Source: a virus
IMG/VR virus record: IMGVR_UViG_3300022910_000005
Location: 1 to 64,000 of that record
Reading direction: 5' to 3' (one strand)
Length of the DNA stretch: 64,000 bases
Shown: positions 1-7,195 of the stretch, one piece after another
Numbering within the stretch: the stretch's first letter is position 1
Layout: each line of letters starts with the position of its first letter
Program-made: the position numbers and the translations under genes
Notes under the pieces: model-generated
The model's database searches: none
The model's input: the letters and a program-made list of their open reading frames with translations, nothing else
Told to the model about the DNA's origin: nothing

Positions 1-292
1 GTCCTACGCGCGGGGGCGGCGCGGGGGCACCCCCCTGGGTGCGCGCGGCGCGAGCGAGGCCGACACGCCCGACCGCGTTGTGGGGCTGACCTGCGGAAAC
101 GAGGGTCGGACTTGACAGTACGCCCCGGCTTGAGGCAGAGTGGTCCTCAGCACCACAGCGAGGCACGCAGAGCGAGCACACGCTGAGGTGGGCAGCACCC
201 CCGTAGTGCAGGGGGCAGCACGGGCCTCGCCCCTCTGCTACCCCCTCCACAGGGCGCACCACATGCACCCCCTGCACCACAGCACCCCCCGC

Positions 293-321
293 TTGACAAG
301 CGGGTGACAAGGCAGTAGCGT
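293..321 (+). promoter_or_regulatory. promoter, TTGACA-17-TAGCGT
   Basis: The -35 TTGACA is at 293-298 and the -10 TAGCGT at 316-321, with a direct repeat TGACAAG in the spacer as in the other promoters of this family. No clear gene follows, so an RNA product is possible. Confidence 0.6.
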
Positions 322-648
322 ACTACCCAGCACCACAGCAGCACCCCCGCCGGGAGGCGGCACGAACACCCCTGCGAGCCAGGGCCTCACGTTGATCGGC
401 ACTCCCCGTATGGACGCCCATACGGTCGGGGGGTTCCGGGCGGCGTGGGCACACCAGCCGGGCGGGGCAGAGCGCACATGCAATCGCTGACACGAGGCAT
501 CGGGACATGCGTGATCCACGGGCTGTCCGTTGGATCTCCGATAAAGCCGGGCGACCATGCGAAACGCTCAAGCACAATCCCCTTGCACCACAGGGGAGCG
601 TGCCGAGAGCCCCTCTCCACACGGAGGGTGGCCGTCGGGACGCTCCGC

Positions 649-677
649 TTGACAAGCGAGTGACAAGCCTGTAGCGT
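649..677 (+). promoter_or_regulatory. promoter, TTGACA-17-TAGCGT
   Basis: The -35 is at 649-654 and the -10 at 672-677, followed by ACTACCC. It drives the gene starting at 718. The spacer carries the repeated half-site TGACAAG. Confidence 0.75.
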
Positions 678-717
678 ACTACCCAGCACGACAACGACAA
701 CGGAAGCGAGGCACACG

Positions 718-945
718 ATGGAACGTGACCTGAGCAGCACCGATGAGCGAGAGATCGCTCTGGTCAACGAGATGGTCAAGACGCCCGGCCAACAGGTCCA
801 CATCCTGATGGGCCCGTGGGCCGCAGGCAACGGCCGGACGATCCGGGCCAACGGCAACGCCGTGACGGTCTGGGTGTTCCGGGCCGGTTGCGAGGTCGAG
901 TACGACGTGTCCGATCTGGACATCGACCGGACGGCCGCGAAGTGA
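718..945 (+). CDS. hypothetical protein, 75 aa
   Basis: No family recognised. It is a small acidic protein with a charged N-terminal helix followed by a strand-rich second half containing VTVWVFRAG. ATG 718 lies 40 bases after the promoter at 649-677 with a weak AGCGAGG ribosome site. Its TGA overlaps the GTG of the next gene, so the two are translationally coupled. Confidence 0.65.
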   Translation: MERDLSSTDEREIALVNEMVKTPGQQVHILMGPWAAGNGRTIRANGNAVTVWVFRAGCEVEYDVSDLDIDRTAAK

Positions 946-1139
946 GCCGGGTCACGATCGACATCGATACGGCGCGGTGGGCAGCCGAGAGCCTGGCGAA
1001 CCACGCCATCGAAACCCAGAGCGCCTATGAGGCGCTCTGCGCCATCAGGATGTACGACGCCATCGTGAAGGCGGGCGGCAGTTCCGCCGTCAAGCACGTC
1101 CTGTCCGACCTGGCAGAACTGGCTCACGTCGATCTGTGA
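942..1139 (+). CDS. hypothetical protein, 65 aa
   Basis: GTG 942 overlaps the stop of the preceding gene (GTGA). The protein is predicted to be mostly helical and has no motif that I recognise. It is followed directly by the first of six GCACAAGT-loop hairpins. Function unknown; probably an early small phage protein made together with its upstream partner. Confidence 0.6.
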   Translation: MSRVTIDIDTARWAAESLANHAIETQSAYEALCAIRMYDAIVKAGGSSAVKHVLSDLAELAHVDL

Positions 1140-1145
1140 AAGGCC

Positions 1146-1181
1146 CGGCCGGACGGCACAAGTCGTCCGGCCGTAGCATCC
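1146..1181 (+). promoter_or_regulatory. GCACAAGT hairpin element, copy 1
   Basis: A perfect 10-bp stem CGGCCGGACG/CGTCCGGCCG with loop GCACAAGT is followed by TAGCATCC. It sits between a stop codon and the ribosome site of the next gene. It could be a terminator without a U-tract, an RNA-processing site or a regulator binding site. Confidence 0.6.
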
Positions 1182-1223
1182 AACCGTAAGCGAGCCGCTT
1201 GGCTCACGTCGAAAGGCAACCTC

Positions 1224-1487
1224 ATGAAGCGCACTCTGTCCGCCATCGCCCTGTCCGTCGCCCTGATCGCCGGAGGAGCGACGTCGGCCCAGGCCCAGCC
1301 GCACCACGTCGACCCGGTCAAGACCTGCGAGCGGTACCTGAAGTGGGCCGACCGCAAGCACACCGAGGCTCGTGCCGACCGGGCCGTGATCGTCTGCGGC
1401 CGGACCGTGCGGACTGAGCGGCAGGCTGAGCGGCTCTACGCTTGGGCCGCTCACCAGTCGCCGTACATCCGCGACCTGATCGGCTGA
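1224..1487 (+). CDS. small secreted protein, 87 aa
   Basis: The N-terminus is a classical Sec signal peptide: MKR, a hydrophobic stretch of about 15 residues, then a likely cleavage after the AQA of SAQAQP. The mature part of about 60 residues is charged and has two cysteines (KTCER and IVCGR), probably one disulfide. A GAAAGG ribosome site precedes ATG 1224. An exported protein in an early phage position could act at the envelope, for example in superinfection exclusion; this is inference from location only. Confidence 0.65.
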   Translation: MKRTLSAIALSVALIAGGATSAQAQPHHVDPVKTCERYLKWADRKHTEARADRAVIVCGRTVRTERQAERLYAWAAHQSPYIRDLIG

Positions 1488-1510
1488 AAGACCGCACGTC
1501 GCTAGACGGT

Positions 1511-1543
1511 CCGGCTGGCACAAGCCAGCCGGGCCTAGCATCC
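1511..1543 (+). promoter_or_regulatory. GCACAAGT hairpin element, copy 2 (variant)
   Basis: Stem CCGGCTGG/CCAGCCGG with loop CACAAG, followed by TAGCATCC. Base changes in both arms keep the pairing, which suggests that the RNA or cruciform structure is what is conserved. Confidence 0.55.
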
Positions 1544-1568
1544 AACCGAAAGCCCCTTCGAACGGCGC

Positions 1569-1597
1569 TTGACAAGCGCATGACAAGCCTGTAGCGT
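1569..1597 (+). promoter_or_regulatory. promoter, TTGACA-17-TAGCGT
   Basis: The -35 is at 1569-1574 and the -10 at 1592-1597, followed by ACTACCC. The spacer has the same GCATGACAAGCC word as the 649 promoter. It drives the gene at 1628. Confidence 0.75.
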
Positions 1598-1627
1598 ACT
1601 ACCCAACGACAGAGAGCGAGGCACACA

Positions 1628-1867
1628 GTGAAGCGACCGGAGCACACCAGCAACGTGAACGACATCCGGCTGATTGAGAAGTACCTCAAGGCGCACCGCA
1701 AGCCGGTGTGGGTGGTCCACACCCCGCCCGAAAGCCGTCTGCTGGGTGGCTTCGCCTGCGAACTGATCGACTCGTCCGGGAACCGGATGTGGAAGGTCAA
1801 GATCGCCAACGGCGACATCCTGACCGTCGATCGGCGTGAGATCTCAATGCAGATCGGGGAGTGGTGA
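1628..1867 (+). CDS. hypothetical protein, 79 aa
   Basis: Starts at GTG 1628, 31 bases after the -10 box. The protein is basic with a C-terminal half of alternating hydrophobic strands, like a small SH3-type barrel. No family recognised. The gene ends within the ribosome site of the next gene, so they form a two-gene unit. Confidence 0.6.
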   Translation: MKRPEHTSNVNDIRLIEKYLKAHRKPVWVVHTPPESRLLGGFACELIDSSGNRMWKVKIANGDILTVDRREISMQIGEW

Positions 1868-1869
1868 GC

Positions 1870-2097
1870 ATGGCCAACATCGAGATGCGGTTCCTGATCG
1901 GGGACCTGAGCGAGACTGCCGGAACCCGCCGGATCACCCAGCCGGACGGCGGGACGTTCGTCCTCGGCCGATCCTGCCGCGTACCGGATGAGGCGACGTC
2001 GGCACTGGCCAACGGTCTGCTGGCCGACGTCAAGGTATCGGTCAACTTCTGTAACGACGTCGTCCGGATCTGGGATGTCAAGCCCGTAGCACGCTGA
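1870..2097 (+). CDS. hypothetical protein, 75 aa
   Basis: I chose ATG 1870 because a GGGGAG ribosome site sits at the right distance; GTG 1861 and GTG 1864 are possible but too close to it. The product looks strand-rich (MANIEMRFLIGDL at the N-terminus). No function can be given. Confidence 0.6.
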   Translation: MANIEMRFLIGDLSETAGTRRITQPDGGTFVLGRSCRVPDEATSALANGLLADVKVSVNFCNDVVRIWDVKPVAR

Positions 2098-2102
2098 TCG
2101 TC

Positions 2103-2138
2103 CGGCCGGGCGGCACAAGTCGTCCGGCCGTAGCATCC
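2103..2138 (+). promoter_or_regulatory. GCACAAGT hairpin element, copy 3
   Basis: Stem CGGCCGGGCG/CGTCCGGCCG with one G-T pair and loop GCACAAGT, then TAGCATCC. The following leader with GGAAGGGG before the GTG start is identical to that after copy 4. Confidence 0.6.
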
Positions 2139-2165
2139 AAGCCGCACAACCGGAAGGGGTCCATC

Positions 2166-2447
2166 GTGGCCATCCACAGCAAGAACCGCGCCATCATCCT
2201 GTCCAAGATCCAGGACCGCGACAACTTCGCGGTAGCCAGCATGTCGGGAGGCGTGTTCTGCGGAACCGGGCGACTCTCGCCCGAACTGGCGGACGAGATC
2301 AAGGCGGACAAGCCGGTCTACGTCGTCTACTCGTACGGAACGCCGATCGGCTGGGTCCTGCCCGACAACCGGGCCAAGGTGCCTACCGTGTCCTACTCGG
2401 CGACAACGTCCGCCCACCAAGGCATCGTACGCCAGGCTCTGCTCTGA
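2166..2447 (+). CDS. hypothetical protein, 93 aa
   Basis: GTG 2166 follows a strong GGAAGGGG ribosome site in a leader that is duplicated upstream of the next gene. The protein has a strand-rich core and no recognised motif. The shared leader and the similar MAI starts of this gene and its neighbour suggest that the regulatory cassette, rather than the whole gene, was copied. Confidence 0.6.
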   Translation: MAIHSKNRAIILSKIQDRDNFAVASMSGGVFCGTGRLSPELADEIKADKPVYVVYSYGTPIGWVLPDNRAKVPTVSYSATTSAHQGIVRQALL

Positions 2448-2453
2448 AACGCC

Positions 2454-2489
2454 CGGCCGGGCGGCACAAGTCGCCCGGCCGTAGCATCC
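2454..2489 (+). promoter_or_regulatory. GCACAAGT hairpin element, copy 4
   Basis: Perfect stem CGGCCGGGCG/CGCCCGGCCG, loop GCACAAGT, then TAGCATCC. The downstream leader including the ribosome site and GTG matches that after copy 3 exactly. Confidence 0.6.
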
Positions 2490-2516
2490 AAGCCGCACAA
2501 CCGGAAGGGGTCCATC

Positions 2517-2747
2517 GTGGCCATCGTCGAGACAGTTACAGCCAAGATCGTCGAGAGCGAACTGCTCAAGAACTCTGCGAGTGGGGCGGCGCGCTACCGG
2601 ATCACCTTCGACGACGGGGTGACCCGAACGAGTAGCAGTGACGCATCGTGGGTATGGGGATTCGGGAATCCCGGAATGCGCAACGGCGACAAGGTGACCA
2701 TGACCTTGACCCGTGCGGGCTACATCTCGCACATGTCGCCAGCCTGA
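2517..2747 (+). CDS. hypothetical protein, 76 aa
   Basis: GTG 2517 with GGAAGGGG ahead of it. The sequence alternates strands (TAKIVESEL, YRITFDDGV, DKVTMTLT), typical of a small beta-barrel. It shares the word (Y/W)(R/K)(I/V)TFDD with the protein at 4222-4446, which may be a diverged relative. Function unknown. Confidence 0.6.
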   Translation: MAIVETVTAKIVESELLKNSASGAARYRITFDDGVTRTSSSDASWVWGFGNPGMRNGDKVTMTLTRAGYISHMSPA

Positions 2748-2753
2748 AACGCC

Positions 2754-2789
2754 CGGCCGGGCGGCACAAGTCGCCCGGCCGTAGCATCC
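2754..2789 (+). promoter_or_regulatory. GCACAAGT hairpin element, copy 5
   Basis: Perfect 10-bp stem with loop GCACAAGT and TAGCATCC. Here it is followed by a promoter instead of directly by a ribosome site, consistent with a transcript-end function. Confidence 0.6.
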
Positions 2790-2807
2790 AAGCCGCACGA
2801 ACCGCAG

Positions 2808-2836
2808 TTGACAACCGCTTGGCAAGCCTGTAGAGT
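2808..2836 (+). promoter_or_regulatory. promoter with palindromic operator
   Basis: The -35 TTGACA is at 2808-2813 and the -10 TAGAGT at 2831-2836. The -35 is part of TTGACAACCGCTTGGCAA, an imperfect form of the palindrome TTGACAA-N4-TTGTCAA seen at many promoters here. Confidence 0.75.
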
Positions 2837-2864
2837 ACTACCCATGACGACGACGGAGGCCACG

Positions 2865-3524
2865 ATGACCGAGACAACACCGGCAGTGAAGCGCAAGGCG
2901 CTCTCCCTGGACGCCCTCCTGCCCAGCAAGGGCGAGATGACCGGCCGCATCCTCGCCACGTACAACGCGGCGAACGAGGACCAGATGCTCGATGGCAAGT
3001 CCTGGTACAGCACTGCGCATCACCTGGCCGTCCGGCTCGACCCTGAGTCACCGATCAGAGCGGCTGGTGTGATCGCGGCGCTCTCTCCACAGATGGACTG
3101 GGAGCGCAACATGTTCCTGGCCGAGCGGACCTACGCCGAGGGTCTGGCGTACGGATGCCTCGGGGTGTCCTGCCGTAAGGCGAACGAGATCTACAACGGC
3201 AACGGCTCCGAGGTTGACGTGATGCGGCTGCTGAACGCGCCGAAGACGCAGGCTTTCGCCGCGACCATCGCGAACCCGGACCATGAGGATGCCGTGGTGA
3301 TCGACCGGCACGCCGTGAGCATCGCTCTCGGTCGACCGTCCGACGACGCCGACGTGGCCACGCTCGGCCGGAAGGGTGCCTACGCCTACTACGCCGCTGC
3401 CTACCGGGCCGCCGCCGAGGTTGCCGGTGTGTCGCCGTCCACGATGCAGGCCGTGACCTGGGTGGTCTGGCGCGAGACGTCCATCCGCACGGCCGCCGCC
3501 GTCCGAGCGAAAGCCGGTCGCTGA
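2865..3524 (+). CDS. phage protein, possible DUF7178-like family
   Basis: A 219-residue protein. ATG 2865 has a GGAGG ribosome site five bases upstream; a leaderless start at ATG 2844 is also possible because that ATG lies seven bases after the -10. Motifs include AGVIAALSPQ near residue 69 and VVIDRHAVSIALG near residue 144. This pattern recalls an actinophage family (I think DUF7178) whose core resembles helix-hairpin-helix DNA glycosylases. The catalytic role is not established and the family call is from memory. Confidence 0.6.
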   Translation: MTETTPAVKRKALSLDALLPSKGEMTGRILATYNAANEDQMLDGKSWYSTAHHLAVRLDPESPIRAAGVIAALSPQMDWERNMFLAERTYAEGLAYGCLGVSCRKANEIYNGNGSEVDVMRLLNAPKTQAFAATIANPDHEDAVVIDRHAVSIALGRPSDDADVATLGRKGAYAYYAAAYRAAAEVAGVSPSTMQAVTWVVWRETSIRTAAAVRAKAGR

Positions 3525-3601
3525 CAGGTCGAAACGAGGGCCGGGAAACCGGCTTTCGTCCACGGGTGAGGCCCGTGCTGACGAGACCAGAGGAGAAGCA
3601 G

Positions 3602-3889
3602 ATGCCCGACAAGGTGACGTACGACGTGTTCCGCGACTGGATGAACCGGCCGGTCAAGCCGTACCGCAGTGAGGCGCTCTACCGGCCCGACCTGCGCAAG
3701 GCCATGATGGCCAAGATCGCCGCTCCGCTTCAGGTGATCCGCGAGCGTGGCGATGCGGAATGGACCGACGCGACCAAGATCCGTTACGAACAGGTCGACC
3801 CGGAGATGGGCATGGTCCGGTTCGTCGTCCGGCTGGCCGACGGCACCGAGCACACGGTGTCGGAGGACCGTGTCCGCGTCCGTCCCTGA
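3602..3889 (+). CDS. hypothetical protein, 95 aa
   Basis: ATG 3602 has an AGAGGAG ribosome site. The C-terminal half (MGMVRFVVRLADGTEHTVSE) looks like paired beta strands; the N-terminal half is helical and basic. Its TGA overlaps the ATG of the next gene. No function assigned. Confidence 0.6.
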   Translation: MPDKVTYDVFRDWMNRPVKPYRSEALYRPDLRKAMMAKIAAPLQVIRERGDAEWTDATKIRYEQVDPEMGMVRFVVRLADGTEHTVSEDRVRVRP

Positions 3890-4179
3890 TGCCGCCGCAG
3901 TGGGAGGCCACGCTCACGCCGAAAGACGGGAGCGTGGTCAACGGCGACAAGCGCGAGATCGGCGTCGTGAGCGTCGTCCGGCTGGACAGCCCGGACGCCG
4001 ATCCGGTCAAGGTGGCCAGCCGTGAGGTTCGCGCGCTCACCTTGATCGGCCTGCGACGCAAGGCGGATCGAATCGCGAACGACCTGATTGACCGTGATCG
4101 GCGCAAGGTGAAGGCGGCCATCCAAGCCAAGATCGACCGCAAGCAAGCCGAACTTGACAAGCAGTTGTCAAGCCAGTAG
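3889..4179 (+). CDS. hypothetical protein, 96 aa
   Basis: ATG 3889 overlaps the preceding stop (TGATG). A strand-rich N-terminal half is followed by a long basic helix from about residue 45 (RRKADRIAND through KQAELDKQL) that could form a coiled coil. The 3' end of the gene contains the next promoter at 4154, so the -35 box and operator lie inside coding sequence. Confidence 0.6.
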   Translation: MPPQWEATLTPKDGSVVNGDKREIGVVSVVRLDSPDADPVKVASREVRALTLIGLRRKADRIANDLIDRDRRKVKAAIQAKIDRKQAELDKQLSSQ

Positions 4180-4182
4180 AGT
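4154..4182 (+). promoter_or_regulatory. promoter with perfect palindrome
   Basis: The -35 TTGACA is at 4154-4159 and the -10 TAGAGT at 4177-4182. TTGACAAGCAGTTGTCAA is a perfect 7-4-7 inverted repeat over the -35. It lies inside the end of the upstream gene. Confidence 0.8.
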
Positions 4183-4221
4183 ACTACCCATCAGCCCGAA
4201 CGAGCAGAGAGCGAGACCACG

Positions 4222-4446
4222 ATGAGCATCAAGATCGTCCGCAAGGTCGTCACCAAGGTCGAGCGCAAGAGCGCCACCCGCAACGGCCGCATCGTCTGGA
4301 AAGTCACCTTCGACGACAACACGGTGGCCACCACCAAGCCGAACTCACACTTCGGCCTGACCGTCACCCAGAACGAGCAGGGCCTGTACTCGGTCGAGTT
4401 CGACGACTACGGCCGGATCGTCGGCTGGGAGAAGGAGGAAGCCTGA
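4222..4446 (+). CDS. hypothetical protein, 74 aa
   Basis: ATG 4222 lies behind the 4154 promoter with an AGAGCGAG ribosome-like site. The protein is a basic N-terminal strand region followed by WKVTFDDNTV and a C-terminal acidic tail. It resembles the 2517-2747 product in the WKVTFDD segment. Its stop overlaps the ATG of the next gene. Confidence 0.6.
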   Translation: MSIKIVRKVVTKVERKSATRNGRIVWKVTFDDNTVATTKPNSHFGLTVTQNEQGLYSVEFDDYGRIVGWEKEEA

Positions 4447-4649
4447 TGGCCGCCCGGGGCGAAGCGCAGGCGATGAAGGTGGACGGCGTGTTGATGCTGG
4501 TCTGCCAGTACTTCGGGGCCTGCACGAACGGCACCCTGAGCGCCTACGACCATCCGGTGCTCGGACCTGTGCCGACGTGCGTCCGCTGCGCTCGCAAGAT
4601 GCGCATCGCGAACGACCTGAAGCCGATCGAACTGGTGGTCGAGAACTGA
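4446..4649 (+). CDS. small zinc-ribbon-like protein, 67 aa
   Basis: ATG 4446 is coupled to the previous stop and has a GGAGG ribosome site inside that gene. Cysteines in the pattern C-x5-C (CQYFGAC) and C-x2-C (CVRC) could bind one zinc ion. Such ribbons are common in small phage proteins that bind host transcription or translation machinery, but no specific role can be named. Confidence 0.6.
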   Translation: MAARGEAQAMKVDGVLMLVCQYFGACTNGTLSAYDHPVLGPVPTCVRCARKMRIANDLKPIELVVEN

Positions 4650-4655
4650 ACTGCC

Positions 4656-4691
4656 CAGCCGGGCGGCACAAGTCGCCCGGCTGTAGTATCC
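4656..4691 (+). promoter_or_regulatory. GCACAAGT hairpin element, copy 6
   Basis: Stem CAGCCGGGCG/CGCCCGGCTG with loop GCACAAGT, then TAGTATCC. The outer pair is changed from G-C to A-T in a compensated way, which supports a structural role. Confidence 0.6.
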
Positions 4692-4698
4692 AACAGAG

Positions 4699-4727
4699 TT
4701 GACAAGCAAGTGACAAGCCTGTAGCGT
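4699..4727 (+). promoter_or_regulatory. promoter, TTGACA-17-TAGCGT
   Basis: The -35 is at 4699-4704 and the -10 at 4722-4727, with the direct-repeat spacer GTGACAAGCCTG. It drives the genes from 4760 into the helicase. Confidence 0.75.
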
Positions 4728-4759
4728 ACTACCAACGACGACGAAGGGAAGTGAGCATC

Positions 4760-5041
4760 GTGGGCAACCGGATGCGGTTCAACGCACGGGAGAAGGAACT
4801 GCTCGCCAGTGGCGTGCTGGACATCGAGGTGTCCTACGGCTCCGGCCAGTGGATCGCCTTCCGGCTCTCCAGCACCGAGACCGAGAAGTCGGTCGACGGC
4901 TACTGGCGCACCGCCGTCGGCATCATCGTCAGCGACATGAACACCAAGGGCCAGAGGTCCAAGGTGATCGGCAAGGGCTGGCAGATGCGCGGCACGCCCG
5001 GCCACATCCGCCCGGTCGGCTCCGACTGGAAGGTGACCTGA
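4760..5041 (+). CDS. hypothetical protein, 93 aa
   Basis: I prefer GTG 4760 over GTG 4751 because the AAGGGAA ribosome site directly abuts 4751. The protein has an amphipathic helix and then strands. It sits two bases upstream of the next gene, in the helicase transcription unit. No family recognised. Confidence 0.55.
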   Translation: MGNRMRFNAREKELLASGVLDIEVSYGSGQWIAFRLSSTETEKSVDGYWRTAVGIIVSDMNTKGQRSKVIGKGWQMRGTPGHIRPVGSDWKVT

Positions 5042-5042
5042 G

Positions 5043-5318
5043 ATGGCGCAGCAGTTCAAGATCCTCGGGCACGAGACCTGGTACGAGGTCACAGAAGTGA
5101 CCGCGCAGCAGGCGCACAACGCTGGATGCCCGACCGCGACGCACCGGATCGAAGGACCGCGCACCCACTCGCTCTACTGGGGCCGGTTCGAGTGGAACGG
5201 CAAGCGCGTCAGCAAGATCCCCGGAACGACCAACAGGCACGGCATCAAGGCCGTGTTCCACACCGAAACCCCAGGCACGGACGATGTCCGGTTGCCTGGT
5301 CACCTCACCACCGACTGA
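5043..5318 (+). CDS. hypothetical protein, 91 aa
   Basis: ATG 5043 follows the previous stop almost directly. The sequence is rich in aromatic and histidine residues (WYEV, HTHSLYW-like segments, VFHTE) and seems strand-rich. Unknown function; its location next to the helicase gene suggests a role in nucleic-acid metabolism, but this is only positional. Confidence 0.55.
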   Translation: MAQQFKILGHETWYEVTEVTAQQAHNAGCPTATHRIEGPRTHSLYWGRFEWNGKRVSKIPGTTNRHGIKAVFHTETPGTDDVRLPGHLTTD

Positions 5319-5334
5319 GAAGGGAGGCACCACG

Positions 5335-6669
5335 ATGGCCAAGACGCCGTCCGACATCCAGAACGAATGCATCAAGGCGCTACGGCGCGACTTCGCGGCC
5401 GGGCTCAACCGCTTGGCCATCGTGCTGCCGACCGGCACCGGAAAGGGCTTCGTGATCGCCATGTGCGCGGCCACGTTCGCGGCCGGTAAGCGTGTGCTGG
5501 TGCTGGCCAACTCCGGCAAGTTGATGCGCCAGATCGAGGAGGACATCCGGGAACTGCTGCCGAACGCCTCGATCGGCTGGGTCAAGGCGGGCCGCAACGA
5601 GGTCAGCGCCGAGATCGTCATCGCCAGCGTGCAGTCGATGTCCGAGAAGCGCTGCCACGAGATAACCAACGTCGGGCTGGTGCTTGGCGACGAGACGCAC
5701 TACGCGGTCGCCCCGTCATGGATGCGGGTGTTCGCTCACTTCGGCTGCTTCGAGCCGGGAAGTTCTTCCACGCCGTACATCGGCTTCACGGCCACGCTGG
5801 TGCGCAACGATGAGAAGGGCATGGGTGACCTGTTCCAGAAGGTGTCGCTTCAGCGTGACCTGAAGTGGGCCATCAAGAACGGCTACGTGCTCCCCGACCG
5901 GCGGATCGACGTGGCCATGCCGACGCTCGACCTGCGGAACGTGCCGCAGGATACGGAAGGAGAGTACAACCAGGAGGTGATCGGCGCGATGCTGGCCGAT
6001 CCGTCGGCTGGCCGGTTCATCGCCCGCACGTTCAAGCACTACGCAAGGGGCAAGCGCGGGATCGTCTACGCCCCGTCCAAGAAGGCCGCTCACGCGCTCG
6101 GTGAGTTCTTCACCGAAGCCGGGATCACGAACGCGGTGATCACCGGGGACATGCCGGAGGACGAGCGGGAGGAGATCTACGCCGCAGCACGCCGAAACGA
6201 GATCCAGGCGCTGATCAACGTGGGCGTGTTGATCGCCGGGTTCGACGATCAGGGCATCTGGCTGGTCCTGGTGGCGACGATGACGAAGGCGCAGAGTCGC
6301 CTGACGCAGATCGCTGGCCGGGCCATGCGGATCGACCGCAGCGACCCGACGAAGACCGAGGGCCTGGTCGTCGTGATGCAGGGCGTCGAGGCCGAGATCG
6401 CCACGATCGTCGACCTGAAGCGAACCGGCGCAAAGAAGCCGACCCGGACGGCGTCCGCCAAGCGGGCCAGTCTGGCGAAGATCCCGGCCAGGATGCTGGA
6501 CGGCCAGTACAAGGCGCGGCGTGACGGTGGCTACCTGGTGGTGACCCGGCTGCATCCAGACCCGATGGAGATCTACCGCGTGCCAATGCCAACGAAGGGA
6601 GGCGAAGAGATCGCCGCGAAGGTGATCCGGCTGGACCAACTCCAGCGCAACAAGGCCAAGAAGCGTTGA
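5335..6669 (+). CDS. SF2 DNA helicase (RAD25/ResIII type)
   Basis: A 444-residue superfamily 2 helicase. Motif I is PTGTGKG at residues 32-38, motif II is DETH at 119-122, motif III FTAT at 151-154, motif V NVGVLIAGFDD near 295-305 and motif VI QIAGRAMR at 325-332. These are the motifs of the type III restriction/RAD25-like group found in many phages, which unwind or translocate along DNA with ATP. ATG 5335 has a GGGAGG ribosome site; an upstream in-frame start at 5284 would overlap the previous gene. Probably acts in replication or repair of the element. Confidence 0.9.
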   Translation: MAKTPSDIQNECIKALRRDFAAGLNRLAIVLPTGTGKGFVIAMCAATFAAGKRVLVLANSGKLMRQIEEDIRELLPNASIGWVKAGRNEVSAEIVIASVQSMSEKRCHEITNVGLVLGDETHYAVAPSWMRVFAHFGCFEPGSSSTPYIGFTATLVRNDEKGMGDLFQKVSLQRDLKWAIKNGYVLPDRRIDVAMPTLDLRNVPQDTEGEYNQEVIGAMLADPSAGRFIARTFKHYARGKRGIVYAPSKKAAHALGEFFTEAGITNAVITGDMPEDEREEIYAAARRNEIQALINVGVLIAGFDDQGIWLVLVATMTKAQSRLTQIAGRAMRIDRSDPTKTEGLVVVMQGVEAEIATIVDLKRTGAKKPTRTASAKRASLAKIPARMLDGQYKARRDGGYLVVTRLHPDPMEIYRVPMPTKGGEEIAAKVIRLDQLQRNKAKKR

Positions 6670-6694
6670 CAACCGCCTGACAAGAGAGTAGAGT
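6666..6694 (+). promoter_or_regulatory. promoter for leaderless mRNA
   Basis: The -35 TTGACA is at 6666-6671 and the -10 TAGAGT at 6689-6694. ATG 6702 begins eight bases after the -10, so the transcript should begin at or next to the start codon. Confidence 0.75.
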
Positions 6695-6701
6695 ACACCC
6701 C

Positions 6702-6887
6702 ATGAAGAACTACTGGCTACGCGACGGCGGCGGCGGCACCTGGCCGATGTCCTTCAGGAACAACGAAGAGGCGATCAACTTCGCGTTCCGATCGCAGTCC
6801 TTCCAGCGCAAGGACCAGGTCGTCTCGGTGCGAGACGCCGACCACAACCTCATCTGGGCCACGACAACCGAAAGGAAGTCTTCATGA
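6702..6887 (+). CDS. hypothetical protein, 61 aa (leaderless)
   Basis: No ribosome site precedes ATG 6702; translation is probably leaderless from the 6666 promoter. The protein has a glycine run (DGGGGTW) and a strand motif VVSVRDADHNLIW. Its end overlaps the next start (ATGA). Function unknown. Confidence 0.65.
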   Translation: MKNYWLRDGGGGTWPMSFRNNEEAINFAFRSQSFQRKDQVVSVRDADHNLIWATTTERKSS

Positions 6888-7195
6888 TCAAGAACATCGC
6901 CACCATGCACACCACGAGCATCAGCGGCCTGCCGCTGCTGGTCGTGTTCCTGCCGCCCGGCACCTGGGCCGGGTATCCGGCCGCGAAGTCCGACAAGCCG
7001 CTGGTGGAGTTCTACGACACCCGCTACGACCACACGCTGTTCGGCCAGTTCACGGGCGGACGCTACTACGCCGACGAACTGCTGACGGTCGACCGACCGG
7101 ACCGGGGCCTGGCCCTGGAGAGTGGCGTTCGTGACTGGACGATCAGCGCCACCGAAATCGCCAAGATCCGCACCTGGGTAGAGGACTTGATATGA
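6884..7195 (+). CDS. hypothetical protein, 103 aa
   Basis: ATG 6884 overlaps the preceding stop and has GAAAGGAAG upstream. Features are a hydrophobic patch LPLLVVFLPPG near residue 17, not long enough for a clear membrane helix, and several tyrosines and aspartates (EFYDTRYDH). A possible globular beta/alpha protein of unknown role. Confidence 0.6.
   Translation: MIKNIATMHTTSISGLPLLVVFLPPGTWAGYPAAKSDKPLVEFYDTRYDHTLFGQFTGGRYYADELLTVDRPDRGLALESGVRDWTISATEIAKIRTWVEDLI

Larger units (their letters stand above)
1..717. other. non-coding leader with repeats
   Basis: I see no convincing gene here. The stretch holds promoter-like sites near 112-141, 293-321 and 649-677, at least four copies of the word GCACCACAG (near 151, 274, 332 and 585), and a small hairpin around 407-425 (CGTATGG...CCATACG). 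The 293 promoter has no good reading frame behind it, so it may drive a short non-coding RNA. A possible reading frame at 445-663 has no ribosome site and a composition unlike its neighbours. Confidence 0.5.

Noticed and set aside
445-663. Possible 72-aa plus-strand gene in the leader region
   Set aside because: No ribosome site, no promoter placed for it, and it runs across repeats and the next promoter.
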